From NCBI GenBank assembly GCA_964360255.1, contig CAYHVK010000007.1, forward strand, positions 101,964 through 165,963: a stretch of DNA of 64,000 bases, read 5' to 3'. Below, piece after piece: positions 35,380 through 44,426 of this stretch. A program made the translations under genes and the position numbers. Position 1 is the first letter of the stretch; each line of letters begins with the position of its first letter. This DNA comes from CAYHVK01 sp964360255 (GTDB lineage: Bacteria > Bdellovibrionota > Bdellovibrionia > Bdellovibrionales > UBA1609). Below the pieces are notes generated by a model, which saw nothing but the letters and a program-made list of their open reading frames with translations, made no database searches and was not told the DNA's origin.

Positions 35380-36177
35380 ATGCTCAAAGCCTTCGGTCGT
35401 CTCTTTTTAATCGCATTTTGCAGTCTTTTCTTCATGTTTTTGGTCATTTCAATGCTGCGAATGCTGGGTACAAGTCAGCAGTATTCAGGCATCGAGCACC
35501 CGCTTTTAAATCAAAAAAAGTGGGCCTTTGCCGAAGTTCAAAACGAAGCTCAAGTGCAAAACTTAAATCCGAAAGTGTCTTTATTTCTAAAGCTCTACTT
35601 ATCAAAAGACACAGAATGGATTGTAGCTGAAAAAAACTTTATTCTGAGTGCTGAAAAAAAAGTTCAGCCTCTCAACTCGTTAACCGCCGAAGAGCTCAGT
35701 GGATATGGAGTTCTAACACTTGATAAAATTTTAACGGCCAGCCCTGGTCGTCCGGCTCTTCTTTACATCGAAGACTCTAGCGTTCGCGCTTTTGATAAAA
35801 TTACGGCACTAGTTAAGAAACATAACTTGGCTGAAAAAGTTTTGATCGGCAGCAACTACCAAATTGTTCTCACTGAAGTCCGCAAACTTGAGCCTCTGTG
35901 GCTTTATGCCGCATCTACATCTGAAATCTCGAAGCTTCGATTTTTCACTTCGATCTTCATCGAGCCGCTAGCCACAACAAATTCTGATTTTGTTGTCTTC
36001 ACTGATGAGCCTAACGAACGCTTAGTTGATGAACTTCACAAGCGAAAAAAGCGTTTTATCTACAGACCAAAAGATGGAATACCAAATGCTGAGATCAGTC
36101 ATAAAAGTGATGGTCTTATTCTAAAAGATACCGTCATTTTACAGCAAATAGTTGATCAGGCGCCCACTGAATATTAG
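35380..36177 (+). CDS. Membrane-anchored GDPD-like protein, probably non-catalytic
   Basis: 265 residues. One N-terminal membrane helix (LFLIAFCSLFFMFLVISML). The rest has the rhythm of glycerophosphodiester phosphodiesterase barrels: a T-L-D-K-I-L strand, P-A-L-L-Y-I-E-D, K-I-T-A-L-V-K-K-H-N-L-A-E-K-V-L-I-G-S, F-I-Y-R-P-K-D-G-I-P and a final S-D-G-L-I-L-K-D like the G-V-D-G-I-I-T-D end of GDPDs. The catalytic H-R-G...E-N-T start of the family is not visible, so activity is doubtful. It sits 25 bases ahead of tolQ and may belong to the Tol operon. Confidence 0.6.
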   Translation: MLKAFGRLFLIAFCSLFFMFLVISMLRMLGTSQQYSGIEHPLLNQKKWAFAEVQNEAQVQNLNPKVSLFLKLYLSKDTEWIVAEKNFILSAEKKVQPLNSLTAEELSGYGVLTLDKILTASPGRPALLYIEDSSVRAFDKITALVKKHNLAEKVLIGSNYQIVLTEVRKLEPLWLYAASTSEISKLRFFTSIFIEPLATTNSDFVVFTDEPNERLVDELHKRKKRFIYRPKDGIPNAEISHKSDGLILKDTVILQQIVDQAPTEY

Positions 36178-36202
36178 CCTTAATGTTTTAGGAGCACTTC
36201 AG

Positions 36203-36949
36203 ATGAATATTGCCTTCGCACAAGCTACAAAAACAACTGCCGCTGCCGGTGGATTTGAATTCAGTATCCTCGGCGCAATGAGTGCCGCCAGCTGGCCCGT
36301 TCAACTTACTTTTTTAATTTTAGTTCTTATGTCGGTGACGTCATGGGCGATTATTTTAACGAAGAAAAAAAGTTTAGATTCAGTTCGTGCGGCCAATGCG
36401 CCTTTTCTCGATCTTTTCTGGAGAGCTAATTCTCTAGAAGATATTTTTGCCAATATCGACAAACACCCGAACAGCAGCATCGCTCGTATTTTTCGCGCCG
36501 CCTATATCGAGCTTCGAAAACTTGCCGATTCTAACCTTGCACAGAATGCCAAGAGCGGAGCGGATGCGCCTATGCTTTCTGGTATAGACAACCTTGAACG
36601 CACTCTTCGCAAATCGATCGATACTGAACTTACAATGCTCGAGTCACGCATGAGTTTCTTAGCCACAACTGGTAGTACGGGTCCGTTCATCGGTCTCTTC
36701 GGTACAGTTTGGGGTATCATGGGTGCTTTTCATAAAATCGGCGCGACGAATATGGCGAACTTAGCCGTAGTGGCACCAGGTATTTCTGAGGCTCTTGTTG
36801 CAACGGCTGTGGGTTTGGCGGCGGCGATTCCGGCGACTGTGGCCTACAACCACTTCTTAACTAAAATCAAAAAAGAAGAACTCGATTTGAATAATTTCGC
36901 TGCTGACTTCTTAAATATTACGAAGCGTAACTTCTTCAAGGACAGTTAG
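36203..36949 (+). CDS. tolQ: TolQ (MotA/TolQ/ExbB proton channel)
   Basis: 248 residues. Start at 36203 fixed by AGGAG upstream; the frame is open to 36152 but overlaps the preceding gene. Three membrane helices; the second and third carry the typical S-M-S-F-L-A-T-T-G-S-T-G-P-F-I-G-L-F-G-T-V-W-G-I-M and A-T-A-V-G-L-A-A-A-I-P-A-T-V segments. With TolR it harvests the proton gradient to pull the outer membrane inwards during division. Followed by tolR after three bases. Confidence 0.93.
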   Translation: MNIAFAQATKTTAAAGGFEFSILGAMSAASWPVQLTFLILVLMSVTSWAIILTKKKSLDSVRAANAPFLDLFWRANSLEDIFANIDKHPNSSIARIFRAAYIELRKLADSNLAQNAKSGADAPMLSGIDNLERTLRKSIDTELTMLESRMSFLATTGSTGPFIGLFGTVWGIMGAFHKIGATNMANLAVVAPGISEALVATAVGLAAAIPATVAYNHFLTKIKKEELDLNNFAADFLNITKRNFFKDS

Positions 36950-36952
36950 ACT

Positions 36953-37372
36953 ATGGGAATGTCAGGCTCAGGCAAATCATCAAAGGTCGCTCTTAGCGAA
37001 ATCAACGTGACTCCTCTCGTTGACGTTATGCTTGTGCTCTTAATTATCTTTATGGTGACCGCTCCGATGATGCAGCAAGGAATCGAAGTGAATCTGCCAG
37101 AGACTGCGGCCTCAGGTGTGCCCACAACTGAAGAGCCTTTTATTCTCAGCATTAGTGCAGGTGGACGAATTAAAGCCGGTAATGCAACTATCGACATTGA
37201 TACTCTACGCACTAAGCTCTCTTCAATTTTTTCGACTCGACAGAACAAAGAAGTTTATATTCAGGCCGACAAGAAGACCGATTACGGAACAGTAGCTGAA
37301 GTGATGGCCGAAATTCGCTCGGCCGGCATCTATAATATCAGCTTGATCACATTACCAAAAGCGAGACTGTGA
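36953..37372 (+). CDS. tolR: TolR (ExbD/TolR family)
   Basis: 139 residues. N-terminal S-E-I-N-V-T-P-L-V-D-V-M-L-V-L-L-I-I-F-M with the conserved membrane Asp, then a small periplasmic domain. Its stop codon overlaps the GTG start of the TolA-like gene. Confidence 0.94.
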   Translation: MGMSGSGKSSKVALSEINVTPLVDVMLVLLIIFMVTAPMMQQGIEVNLPETAASGVPTTEEPFILSISAGGRIKAGNATIDIDTLRTKLSSIFSTRQNKEVYIQADKKTDYGTVAEVMAEIRSAGIYNISLITLPKARL

Positions 37373-38139
37373 ATACTTTTGAGTTACGAAACTTAGAAAA
37401 AGAAGATTCTTTTAAGAGGTTCTTAACAATCTCTTTAGGGATTCATCTATTTCTCGCTTTCGGCTTTGCTCTTAAGAGTCTTGTCCTACCCTCTGAAACT
37501 CTCATTATTCAAAACGCTATTCGCGTGGATATGGTAGCACTTCCCGATAAGGCCGAGCCACAAGTAGGGCCAAGCCCTGAGCCAGAACAACCCAAAGTGG
37601 CGCCGACTCAACCAGAAGAAAAAAAGGCAAAACCAGAACCGGTTAAAGAAAAACCTAAAGAAACAAAAAAGCCGGATCCGAAAAAAGCTCAGCTAGATGC
37701 TTTAAATAAGCTCAAACAAAAAGATGCTGTTGAACGCTTACTCAAAAGTAAACCTGAGCCAGCTGCATCGGCGGCGGCTGCAGCCCCGAAGAAAAACTTA
37801 AATGCTGGCAATCAACTCTCGCGCGGGGATTCAGTGACCGGCCTCGAGCGCATCGCCTTTGATGAATATATCTCTCAAGTTAAAGGCGCAGTGAACTCAA
37901 ACTTCTCGCTTCCCTCTTGGTTACAAGATACTAAGTTCAAAGCTTCTGTTGAGGTCGTCATCGATGCTGATGGCAAAATTATAAGACGAACTTTGGTTAA
38001 AGAATCTGGCAACTCGACCTTTGATAACGCCGCTTTGTCTGCAGTAGACGCATCTAACCCATTCCCGGCCGTGCCAGAACGTCTGACTCGCGGATGGGGT
38101 AGTTTTACTATACAATTTAACTTTCCAGACAACTCGTAG
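37369..38139 (+). CDS. tolA: TolA/TonB-like protein with TonB C-terminal domain
   Basis: 256 residues, GTG start at 37369 (GTGA overlap with tolR). One N-terminal membrane helix (about 22-38), a Pro/Lys/Glu-rich stalk (about 60-135), an Ala run and a C-terminal TonB-type domain (VVIDADGKIIRRTLVKESGN...NPFPAVPE). The stalk is much shorter than in enteric TolA. The position between tolR and tolB indicates a TolA role, linking TolQR to the outer membrane. Confidence 0.85.
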   Translation: MNTFELRNLEKEDSFKRFLTISLGIHLFLAFGFALKSLVLPSETLIIQNAIRVDMVALPDKAEPQVGPSPEPEQPKVAPTQPEEKKAKPEPVKEKPKETKKPDPKKAQLDALNKLKQKDAVERLLKSKPEPAASAAAAAPKKNLNAGNQLSRGDSVTGLERIAFDEYISQVKGAVNSNFSLPSWLQDTKFKASVEVVIDADGKIIRRTLVKESGNSTFDNAALSAVDASNPFPAVPERLTRGWGSFTIQFNFPDNS

Positions 38140-38150
38140 GAGGAACATTT

Positions 38151-39560
38151 ATGTTCAAAAAAATACTAGCATCGGCACTTGTGATTTTAAGTGTGCATAG
38201 TTTTGCCTTTGCGCAAACTAAAGTAACAGTAGATGTGGGCGAAGCTAAAGCTCGCAAAAGTCTTTTAGCTTTACCACCATTTAATAATTTCGGCTCTAAT
38301 GTAAGCGGTGACGCTCAAAAGAATGCCCAAGAGCTCTATGACGTGATTTCAAACGACCTAGATGTAACGGGCTACTTCACTTACATTAAGCCTGATGCTT
38401 ATCTTGAAGACACAAAAAATTTGGCACTTCGTCCCGCCCCTCTTGCACCAAACGGATTTGATTTTAGTAAATGGAAATCAATCGGTACTGAGTTTTTAAT
38501 TCGTGGCGGTTATCGTGTTGTTGGCGGAAACATCAGTCTTGAGATTTACGCTTATAACGTAGAAAAGGGTGATTTAGTTTTTGGTAAGAAATATGAAGCG
38601 CCCCTTCATGGCCGCCGTAAACTCGCGCACACATTCTCTAATGATTTCGTTAAAGCAGTTACGAATAAAAATACTTTCTTCCTTCACCAAATCGTTGTGA
38701 GTATTGATAACGGCCCTCGTAGCTTCCGCGAACTTTTCACAATGGATTGGGACGGTGGAAATTCAAAACAGATCACGACCCACCGCTCGATTGCAATTTC
38801 TCCGGATTGGTCTCCTGACGGAAAGAATATTGCCTATACGGCTTTTATCAGTCGCAAAATTGGTAAAGGCCCTATGAAGAAAAACGCCGATCTTTTTATG
38901 TATGAAGTGCAAAGCGGAAGACGCTGGCTCGTTTCTTATCGTGATGGCATGAACTCTGGCGCCAACTTCTTAAAGAATAGCCAAGAGCTTCTTGTAACTC
39001 TTTCGGGCCGCGCTCCAAACATCAATCGCATGAGCCTTGATGGAAAAAAAGCGACGCCAATTACAAACGGCCCAGGCCAAGCCATGAACATTGAGCCTGC
39101 GATTTCACCAGACGGAACAAAAGTCGCCTTCTCATCTGATCGCTCAGGCAAACCAATGATCTTTGTTATGAATATCGATGGCAGCAACGTGAAGCAGATT
39201 ACTTTTGCAGGTTTCTACAATGCCACTCCAACTTGGTCTCCTGACGGAACTAAAATTGCTTTTGCTGGTGTTGATAAAGGCAAAGATTCAGGCGATGGCC
39301 GCACGGGCGCGTTTGATATTTTCTTAATCAATGCTGATGGTACAGGACTTAAGCGCCTAACTTCAGCTAAAAAACCAAATGGTGTTTGGGCTAACAATGA
39401 AGCTCCAACATTTGCTCCGGATGGTCAGCGCGTTCTTTTTGTGAGTGACCGCACGATCAACAGTCAGCTTTACATGGTGAATATTGATGGCACAAACGAA
39501 CGCCGTATTACATATGACAAACGTTTTTACTCTAAACCAAAATGGGGACCAGCTCTTTGA
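38151..39560 (+). CDS. tolB: TolB beta-propeller
   Basis: 469 residues. Signal peptide (FAFAQ cleavage), TolB N-terminal domain, then repeated propeller phrases P-D-W-S-P-D-G, A-I-S-P-D-G-T, P-T-W-S-P-D-G-T. In the usual system it docks to Pal; no pal gene follows here. AGGAGG upstream of the ATG. The last 19 bases overlap the GlnE-type gene. Confidence 0.95.
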   Translation: MFKKILASALVILSVHSFAFAQTKVTVDVGEAKARKSLLALPPFNNFGSNVSGDAQKNAQELYDVISNDLDVTGYFTYIKPDAYLEDTKNLALRPAPLAPNGFDFSKWKSIGTEFLIRGGYRVVGGNISLEIYAYNVEKGDLVFGKKYEAPLHGRRKLAHTFSNDFVKAVTNKNTFFLHQIVVSIDNGPRSFRELFTMDWDGGNSKQITTHRSIAISPDWSPDGKNIAYTAFISRKIGKGPMKKNADLFMYEVQSGRRWLVSYRDGMNSGANFLKNSQELLVTLSGRAPNINRMSLDGKKATPITNGPGQAMNIEPAISPDGTKVAFSSDRSGKPMIFVMNIDGSNVKQITFAGFYNATPTWSPDGTKIAFAGVDKGKDSGDGRTGAFDIFLINADGTGLKRLTSAKKPNGVWANNEAPTFAPDGQRVLFVSDRTINSQLYMVNIDGTNERRITYDKRFYSKPKWGPAL

Positions 39561-41959
39561 GTTCTGGACCTCGTTTAAACTTCGCAGATCTTTCACCAGA
39601 AGATCTGCAGAAGGCCTCTCAGTTATCTCCTGCCATTGCTCGTTATCTCGATATTTTAAAAAATACTCCCGATACATTTGAAGACCAGTTACGTGCTAAA
39701 CGTCATAAGTATTGGATTACAGCGGCGACCTCTACGCTCCTACAGTCTCATTCAACCCGTGATATTTGCGAGTATTGGAGTCACTGTGCTGATGAAATTT
39801 TAAAATCTGCCTGGACCCAGAGTGGACTTCATACAGAGGCACTCGCCCTTTTCGCTTTAGGCAAACTCGGATCTCTTGAACTCAATTTAAGTTCTGATGT
39901 GGACCTTCTTGTGATTTCTGAAACCTTACCTACTCCTGAAATTTATAAAAAGTTTCGTGAATTCAATCGCCTTCTTACACAAAGTACTGAATTTGGTTTT
40001 GCCCTAAGAACAGATTTTGATTTAAGGCCCGGCGGTCGTTTCGGCTCGACAATTATCTCTCTCGGCCAAGCTGAAGACTACTATTGGACTCAAGGTGCTA
40101 CATGGGAGCGTCTCGCCAATATTCGTTTACGCCCAATCACAGGTGAGAAAAAAATCATCGATGCTTATATGGAGCTGCTCAAGCGTTATATCTATCGTCG
40201 GCATATTGATTACAGCCTACTAGAAGATCTTAAAAATATTCGCACCCAGATCCACTTTCATCATGGGTCAAAAAAACCGGATTTCTTTAATATCAAACTC
40301 GGCGTAGGTGGAATTCGAGATATAGAGCTCTTTGCTCACGCTCTATTAGTTCTTCATGGTGGGCGCCGGCCAGATCTCATTAGTGTAAGGACAGATGAGA
40401 TTTATAGCCGTCTCATCGCCGCAAAAGTTTATGCTGAAGTTGCTCTAACAAAATTAATGAATCTATATTGGGAGTTTCGCGCTCTTGAAAATGAAGTGCA
40501 GGCCGCCAATGACGAGCAGAACCATATTATTAATTTTGCCGTGAAACCCATTCAAAAAAGCCTTCAAGAGAAAACCTCTGCCGTAAATGCAATTGTGTCG
40601 GATCTCTTAGGTGCCCCCAAAGAACAAGATCTGTCGACCCAAGATATTACAACTCTCGGCTTTTCTGAGCGGGCTAAAAATGAAATATGGCCACAGCTTT
40701 TGTCGCTTTCAGCTCAATCGAGTCGCACTGAATATGATGAGAGCATGCGAAAAGAATTTTTATTTCAATTCATGCATTTCTTAGCCCGCGACGGTGTTGA
40801 TAAAGATTTAGGACTATCACTTCTCATTGATTTCTTAAAAGCCACTCGTGCTAAAGCCAGCTTTTACTCTCTCTTCGTTAACGAACCCAGGATCATTCGC
40901 GATTTAGCTCGTCTCTTCAGCATCTCGCCTTATTTAGGCCAAGTTTTGGCTTCACGCCCAGAACTGATTGACAGCTTTTTGTTCGGTCTGCAACCCAACC
41001 CTCCAGAGTCTATTGAACGTCTTCTTGAGTATTGCAGTGAGAAGAAGCTTCTCTGTGAAATATTCGCTGCCATAGCTTTGCTGGATCTTCAGCCTATTGA
41101 GGAGGTCGGTCGTAACCTCAGTTCTAATGCCGACGAAATTGTGACTTTATTATTAAATTATTTAGTTAAAGAAAATCAGTCGGCACCCCTTGAAATTTTA
41201 GCCCTAGGAAAATGGGGCGGCGAAGAGCTCGGCTTAAGATCTGATCTTGATTTTATTTTTGTCACCGATGCAGAGATTGGTGCCAACGAACAAAAAGTGG
41301 CACGACGAATGATCTCGCTTCTGACGGCAGCGCAAAAAGGTGGGATGATTTATCAAATCGATCTTCGCCTAAGGCCTTCAGGTAAAGCTGGCCCGGTGCT
41401 TGTAGCAAAAACCAAACTTATAGAATATTTGCAAACTGAAGCCGCAGCTTGGGAAAGGCAATCCTACTTACGCTCAAGAATCATTGGCGCGCAAAAAAAT
41501 TGGACAGAAGAAATACATCGAGCTTGTTTAGATAAAAAATTATCTGCATCCGATCTTAAAGAACTCAGTCATATCCGCCAACAATTGATCAAATACCCAG
41601 TTCGCGGAATTGATTTAAAACAAAGTCCGGGCGGGCTTATCGATATCGAGTTTACCGCCCAAATTTTATGCTTACAGAAGAACATACTTAGTAAAAATGC
41701 CTCAACCCTATCAATGCTAGAGGCCTTAAAAAACAATCGCCTCATCAAAGCTTATTCTTATATCCGCGGTTTAGAACAGCTGCTCTCACTGGTGAGCGGC
41801 ACAACGCTGCATCATTGGAGCACCGGTACAAATGAGAGCCTGCGCCTCGCGCAGCTTTTAAAAACAGATGAGTCAAATATTGACCAAAAAGTGACCACAG
41901 TCATGACTGAAGCCAGTGCTCTGGTGAAAGATCTTGACCCCATTTTTGCCCCCGGCTAA
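39542..41959 (+). CDS. glnE: Glutamine synthetase adenylyltransferase-like protein (GlnE family)
   Basis: 805 residues against about 945 in E. coli. Two nucleotidyltransferase cores are seen: F-A-L-G-K-L-G-S-L-E-L-N-L-S-S-D-V-D-L near residue 108 and A-L-G-K-W-G-G-E-E-L-G-L-R-S-D-L-D-F near residue 555, each followed by a helical GlnD-PII-type linker. The family adds and removes AMP on glutamine synthetase according to nitrogen status. The location directly inside the tol operon, overlapping tolB, is unusual. Shortness comes mostly from the ends and the linker. Confidence 0.85.
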   Translation: MGTSSLSSGPRLNFADLSPEDLQKASQLSPAIARYLDILKNTPDTFEDQLRAKRHKYWITAATSTLLQSHSTRDICEYWSHCADEILKSAWTQSGLHTEALALFALGKLGSLELNLSSDVDLLVISETLPTPEIYKKFREFNRLLTQSTEFGFALRTDFDLRPGGRFGSTIISLGQAEDYYWTQGATWERLANIRLRPITGEKKIIDAYMELLKRYIYRRHIDYSLLEDLKNIRTQIHFHHGSKKPDFFNIKLGVGGIRDIELFAHALLVLHGGRRPDLISVRTDEIYSRLIAAKVYAEVALTKLMNLYWEFRALENEVQAANDEQNHIINFAVKPIQKSLQEKTSAVNAIVSDLLGAPKEQDLSTQDITTLGFSERAKNEIWPQLLSLSAQSSRTEYDESMRKEFLFQFMHFLARDGVDKDLGLSLLIDFLKATRAKASFYSLFVNEPRIIRDLARLFSISPYLGQVLASRPELIDSFLFGLQPNPPESIERLLEYCSEKKLLCEIFAAIALLDLQPIEEVGRNLSSNADEIVTLLLNYLVKENQSAPLEILALGKWGGEELGLRSDLDFIFVTDAEIGANEQKVARRMISLLTAAQKGGMIYQIDLRLRPSGKAGPVLVAKTKLIEYLQTEAAAWERQSYLRSRIIGAQKNWTEEIHRACLDKKLSASDLKELSHIRQQLIKYPVRGIDLKQSPGGLIDIEFTAQILCLQKNILSKNASTLSMLEALKNNRLIKAYSYIRGLEQLLSLVSGTTLHHWSTGTNESLRLAQLLKTDESNIDQKVTTVMTEASALVKDLDPIFAPG

Positions 41960-41982
41960 CTTTGGCTTCTTAAGAGGGAAAT

Positions 41983-42789
41983 ATGAAAAAGAACTATAAA
42001 TCTATCTTGTTGTGCGCATTCATCTACGCTTTAGCTTTCTTTATTTTCGAAGCCGGCTCTAAAGCCCAAACCGATACAAAAGCACCGGTTGTCGAGCAAA
42101 AAGCGACTCCTTCAGCTGCTAAGCCAGCCGAAACAAAGTCCGCTGATGCAAAACCGGTCACGGCGGCAACAGCCACAACTTCAGAAACAAACGCAGCACC
42201 AGCAAAAGATGCAGTCGCAGCGCCAGAGCCAAAAAAAACAATTAAAAAAAGGTTTTCAAAAATGTACGCACAATTCGAAACATCAATGGGCAATTTCAAA
42301 GTTCTACTTTTTCACACACATGTACCTAAAACTGTTGAGAACTTTGTCGGCTTAGCTGAAGGCACAAAAGAATGGATAGATCCAAAAACACGTGCTCCCG
42401 TTAAACAACCTTTTTATAATGGCCTCATTTTTCACCGAATTATCAAAGGTTTTATGATCCAAGGTGGCGACCCAATTGGTATTGACCCTAAATTAGGTGG
42501 TACTGGCGACCCGGGCTATAAATTCAACGATGAATTCCACTCTGATCTTAAACACTCAAAAGCAGGTATGCTTTCTATGGCTAATGCGGGCCCAAACACA
42601 AATGGCAGCCAATTCTTCATCACTCTTGCGCCGACTCCGCACCTTGATAAAAGACATGCAATTTTCGGTGAAGTTGTAGCAGCAGATCTCCCAGTCGTTA
42701 TGAAAATTGGCGAAGTTAAAACCAACCGCGCTAATGATCGACCTCTAGAGAACGTAGTGATCAAAAAAATCACAATCACCCGCGAATAA
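41983..42789 (+). CDS. Cyclophilin-type peptidyl-prolyl isomerase with signal anchor
   Basis: 268 residues. An N-terminal membrane helix (about 6-24), an Ala/Pro/Lys-rich low-complexity linker (about 28-88), then a cyclophilin domain from M-Y-A-Q-F-E-T-S-M-G. Catalytic residues appear in F-H-R-I-I-K-G-F-M-I-Q-G-G-D and G-S-Q-F-F-I-T. It should act on Pro bonds in the periplasm, held near the inner membrane by the linker. A terminator at 42853-42876 closes the tol-glnE run. Confidence 0.93.
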   Translation: MKKNYKSILLCAFIYALAFFIFEAGSKAQTDTKAPVVEQKATPSAAKPAETKSADAKPVTAATATTSETNAAPAKDAVAAPEPKKTIKKRFSKMYAQFETSMGNFKVLLFHTHVPKTVENFVGLAEGTKEWIDPKTRAPVKQPFYNGLIFHRIIKGFMIQGGDPIGIDPKLGGTGDPGYKFNDEFHSDLKHSKAGMLSMANAGPNTNGSQFFITLAPTPHLDKRHAIFGEVVAADLPVVMKIGEVKTNRANDRPLENVVIKKITITRE

Positions 42790-42852
42790 AAAGTACGGAG
42801 CGCGCAAAGCACGCCAGCTTCGTATACTCGTAGAAAATTCAGACACATAAAG

Positions 42853-42876
42853 ACGCGCCCTAAAAAAGCGCGTTTT
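42853..42876 (+). terminator. Terminator after the cyclophilin gene
   Basis: ACGCGC, 9-nt loop, GCGCGT, then TTTT and a T-rich stretch, 63 bases past the stop codon. It closes the + strand run that starts before tolQ. Confidence 0.7.
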
Positions 42877-42913
42877 CTATTTCACCCAGGTCGAGCGTTT
42901 CAAAACTTGAAAG

Positions 42914-42925
42914 TGTGAGGCGCGA
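42914..42925 (+). repeat. Short fragment matching the structured repeat core
   Basis: TGTGAGGCGCGA is identical to 58121-58132 in structured repeat B and shares GAGGCGCGA with repeat A. The surrounding arms are absent, although a TTTCAA/TTGAAA hairpin lies just before. Possibly a remnant copy behind the cNMP-binding gene. Confidence 0.35.
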
Positions 42926-42931
42926 GCCGAG

Positions 42932-43396
42932 CTAGAAGTGGGACATGTGGGATCGGGCAAACGCCAAATCCGTCGTTGTCATACGTAAGCGACCGCATAA
43001 GAAGTGCGACATCTGTCTGTAGAAATGAGTGGCAATGCTTGGGTGAGCAATAAATAGATCTGTTAATTTATCGTAAGGAATTTCTATAATCTCTGTTTTC
43101 TCAATAGCGGTCGCTGTTGCCGACCGAGGCTCTCCATCAATAAACGGCATTTCGCCAAAGTGGGCTCCTACACCAAGACGAGCCACTTCAACTGAATCAT
43201 CATTTTCAACTTTTTGGTGAATACGGACTCCACCGAACTGAATTAAATACATCGCCTTTGCGCGGTCTTTCTGCGAAAAGATGTCGTCGCCAGTAGCGTA
43301 TGTTTTATCAACGGCTGCTTTTTCAACGTGACGAAGCTCTGCTTCAGATAGATCCTTAAATAGATAGAGCTTTTTAAGTAGTGCTGTATTTATCAT
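42932..43396 (-). CDS. Stand-alone cyclic-nucleotide-binding domain protein
   Basis: 154 residues, one cNMP-binding barrel and nothing else. The phosphate-binding cassette F-G-E-M-P-F-I-D-G-E-P-R-S-A-T keeps the Glu and Arg that hold the cyclic nucleotide. There is no helix-turn-helix after the C-helix, so it is not a CRP-type regulator; the C-terminal helix could bind a partner. Divergent from the epimerase gene, 52 bases apart, with a GTAC-N6-GTAC motif between them. Confidence 0.85.
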   Translation of the reverse strand: MINTALLKKLYLFKDLSEAELRHVEKAAVDKTYATGDDIFSQKDRAKAMYLIQFGGVRIHQKVENDDSVEVARLGVGAHFGEMPFIDGEPRSATATAIEKTEIIEIPYDKLTDLFIAHPSIATHFYRQMSHFLCGRLRMTTTDLAFARSHMSHF

Positions 43397-43448
43397 ATCG
43401 ATTCTCCGTACTTTTTAGTACATATAGAGAACACTTCGGAGTCAAGTC

Positions 43449-44426
43449 GTGAAAGCTTTGGTTACTGGCGCAAATGGTTTTGTAGGTTCGAACTTAGTTC
43501 GACATCTCCTGGACTTGGGTCATAACGTCACGGCTCTAACCCGCAACGGGCAATCACTTCAAACGCATAAAAATTTAATCGTCGCTAAGGGTGATATTAC
43601 AAATCCCACCAGCTTAGTTTCAGCATTTAAAAATCATGAAATTGTTTTTCATCTTGCAGGGACAGTTGGATACTCAAAAGCGCTACACCAATCGATGGTA
43701 TTAAATAATGTTATCGGCACGGCCAATGTTATTGAAGCCTGCAAGCTCGCTCAGGTGCCGAAACTTTTCTATATGAGTTCGGTGGTCGCTATTGGCGCAG
43801 GCTTCACATCCAATATGGTTTTGAGCGAAACTTCGCCGTTCAATATTCACCATTTAAATCTCGGATACTTTGAAACAAAGCATCGCGCCGAAATTCTAGC
43901 TCTAGAAGCTCATGAAAAAGGTGATGTAGAAGTTTTTATGGGTAACCCCTCGACTATTTACGGACCTGGCGATGCCCAAAAAGGCAGCCGTAAAACTCAG
44001 CTTAAAGTTGCACAAGGTAAAATGCACTTCTATACGGGTGGCGGCGTAGGAATTATCCATATCGATGATGTTCTCAATTCATGTTTGAAAATTATTGAAC
44101 TTGGGCGCTCAGGTGAGCGCTTTGTATTGAGTTCTGAGAACATAACCATCAAACAACTTTTTCAATATATTGCTCAAGCTGCTGGCTCTAAGGCCCCATC
44201 CATTTACCTACCTGACTTCGTGTTGCACCTTTTAGGTAAAGTTGGCGATTACAAAGAGGCTAAAGGCGGTAAATTTATCGTAAATTCTGAGACGGCTTGG
44301 ACATCTACCCTTTATCATTGGTTTAAAAATGATAAGATGTTAAATGAACTCAAAATTAAGCCCAGATCTGCCCAAGATGCGATTCAATCAAGTGTAGAGT
44401 GGATGAAAGAAAACAAGTTTATCTAA
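43449..44426 (+). CDS. NAD(P)-dependent epimerase/dehydratase (extended SDR)
   Basis: 325 residues, GTG start at 43449 with CGGAG about eight bases upstream. Rossmann motif VTGANGFVGSNLVRHL, a D-I-T-N strand end, H-L-A-G-T, and a Y-F-E-T-K-H pair in place of the usual Y-x-x-x-K (YFETK fits). Resembles dihydroflavonol-reductase-like and hopanoid-associated SDRs; substrate unknown. Its stop codon overlaps the mtgA start (TAATG). Confidence 0.85.
   Translation: MKALVTGANGFVGSNLVRHLLDLGHNVTALTRNGQSLQTHKNLIVAKGDITNPTSLVSAFKNHEIVFHLAGTVGYSKALHQSMVLNNVIGTANVIEACKLAQVPKLFYMSSVVAIGAGFTSNMVLSETSPFNIHHLNLGYFETKHRAEILALEAHEKGDVEVFMGNPSTIYGPGDAQKGSRKTQLKVAQGKMHFYTGGGVGIIHIDDVLNSCLKIIELGRSGERFVLSSENITIKQLFQYIAQAAGSKAPSIYLPDFVLHLLGKVGDYKEAKGGKFIVNSETAWTSTLYHWFKNDKMLNELKIKPRSAQDAIQSSVEWMKENKFI

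Noticed and set aside
42885..42931. RNA gene between the cyclophilin and cNMP-binding genes
   Set aside because: Only a small hairpin and a 12-nt match to the structured repeat; no promoter or extended structure is seen.
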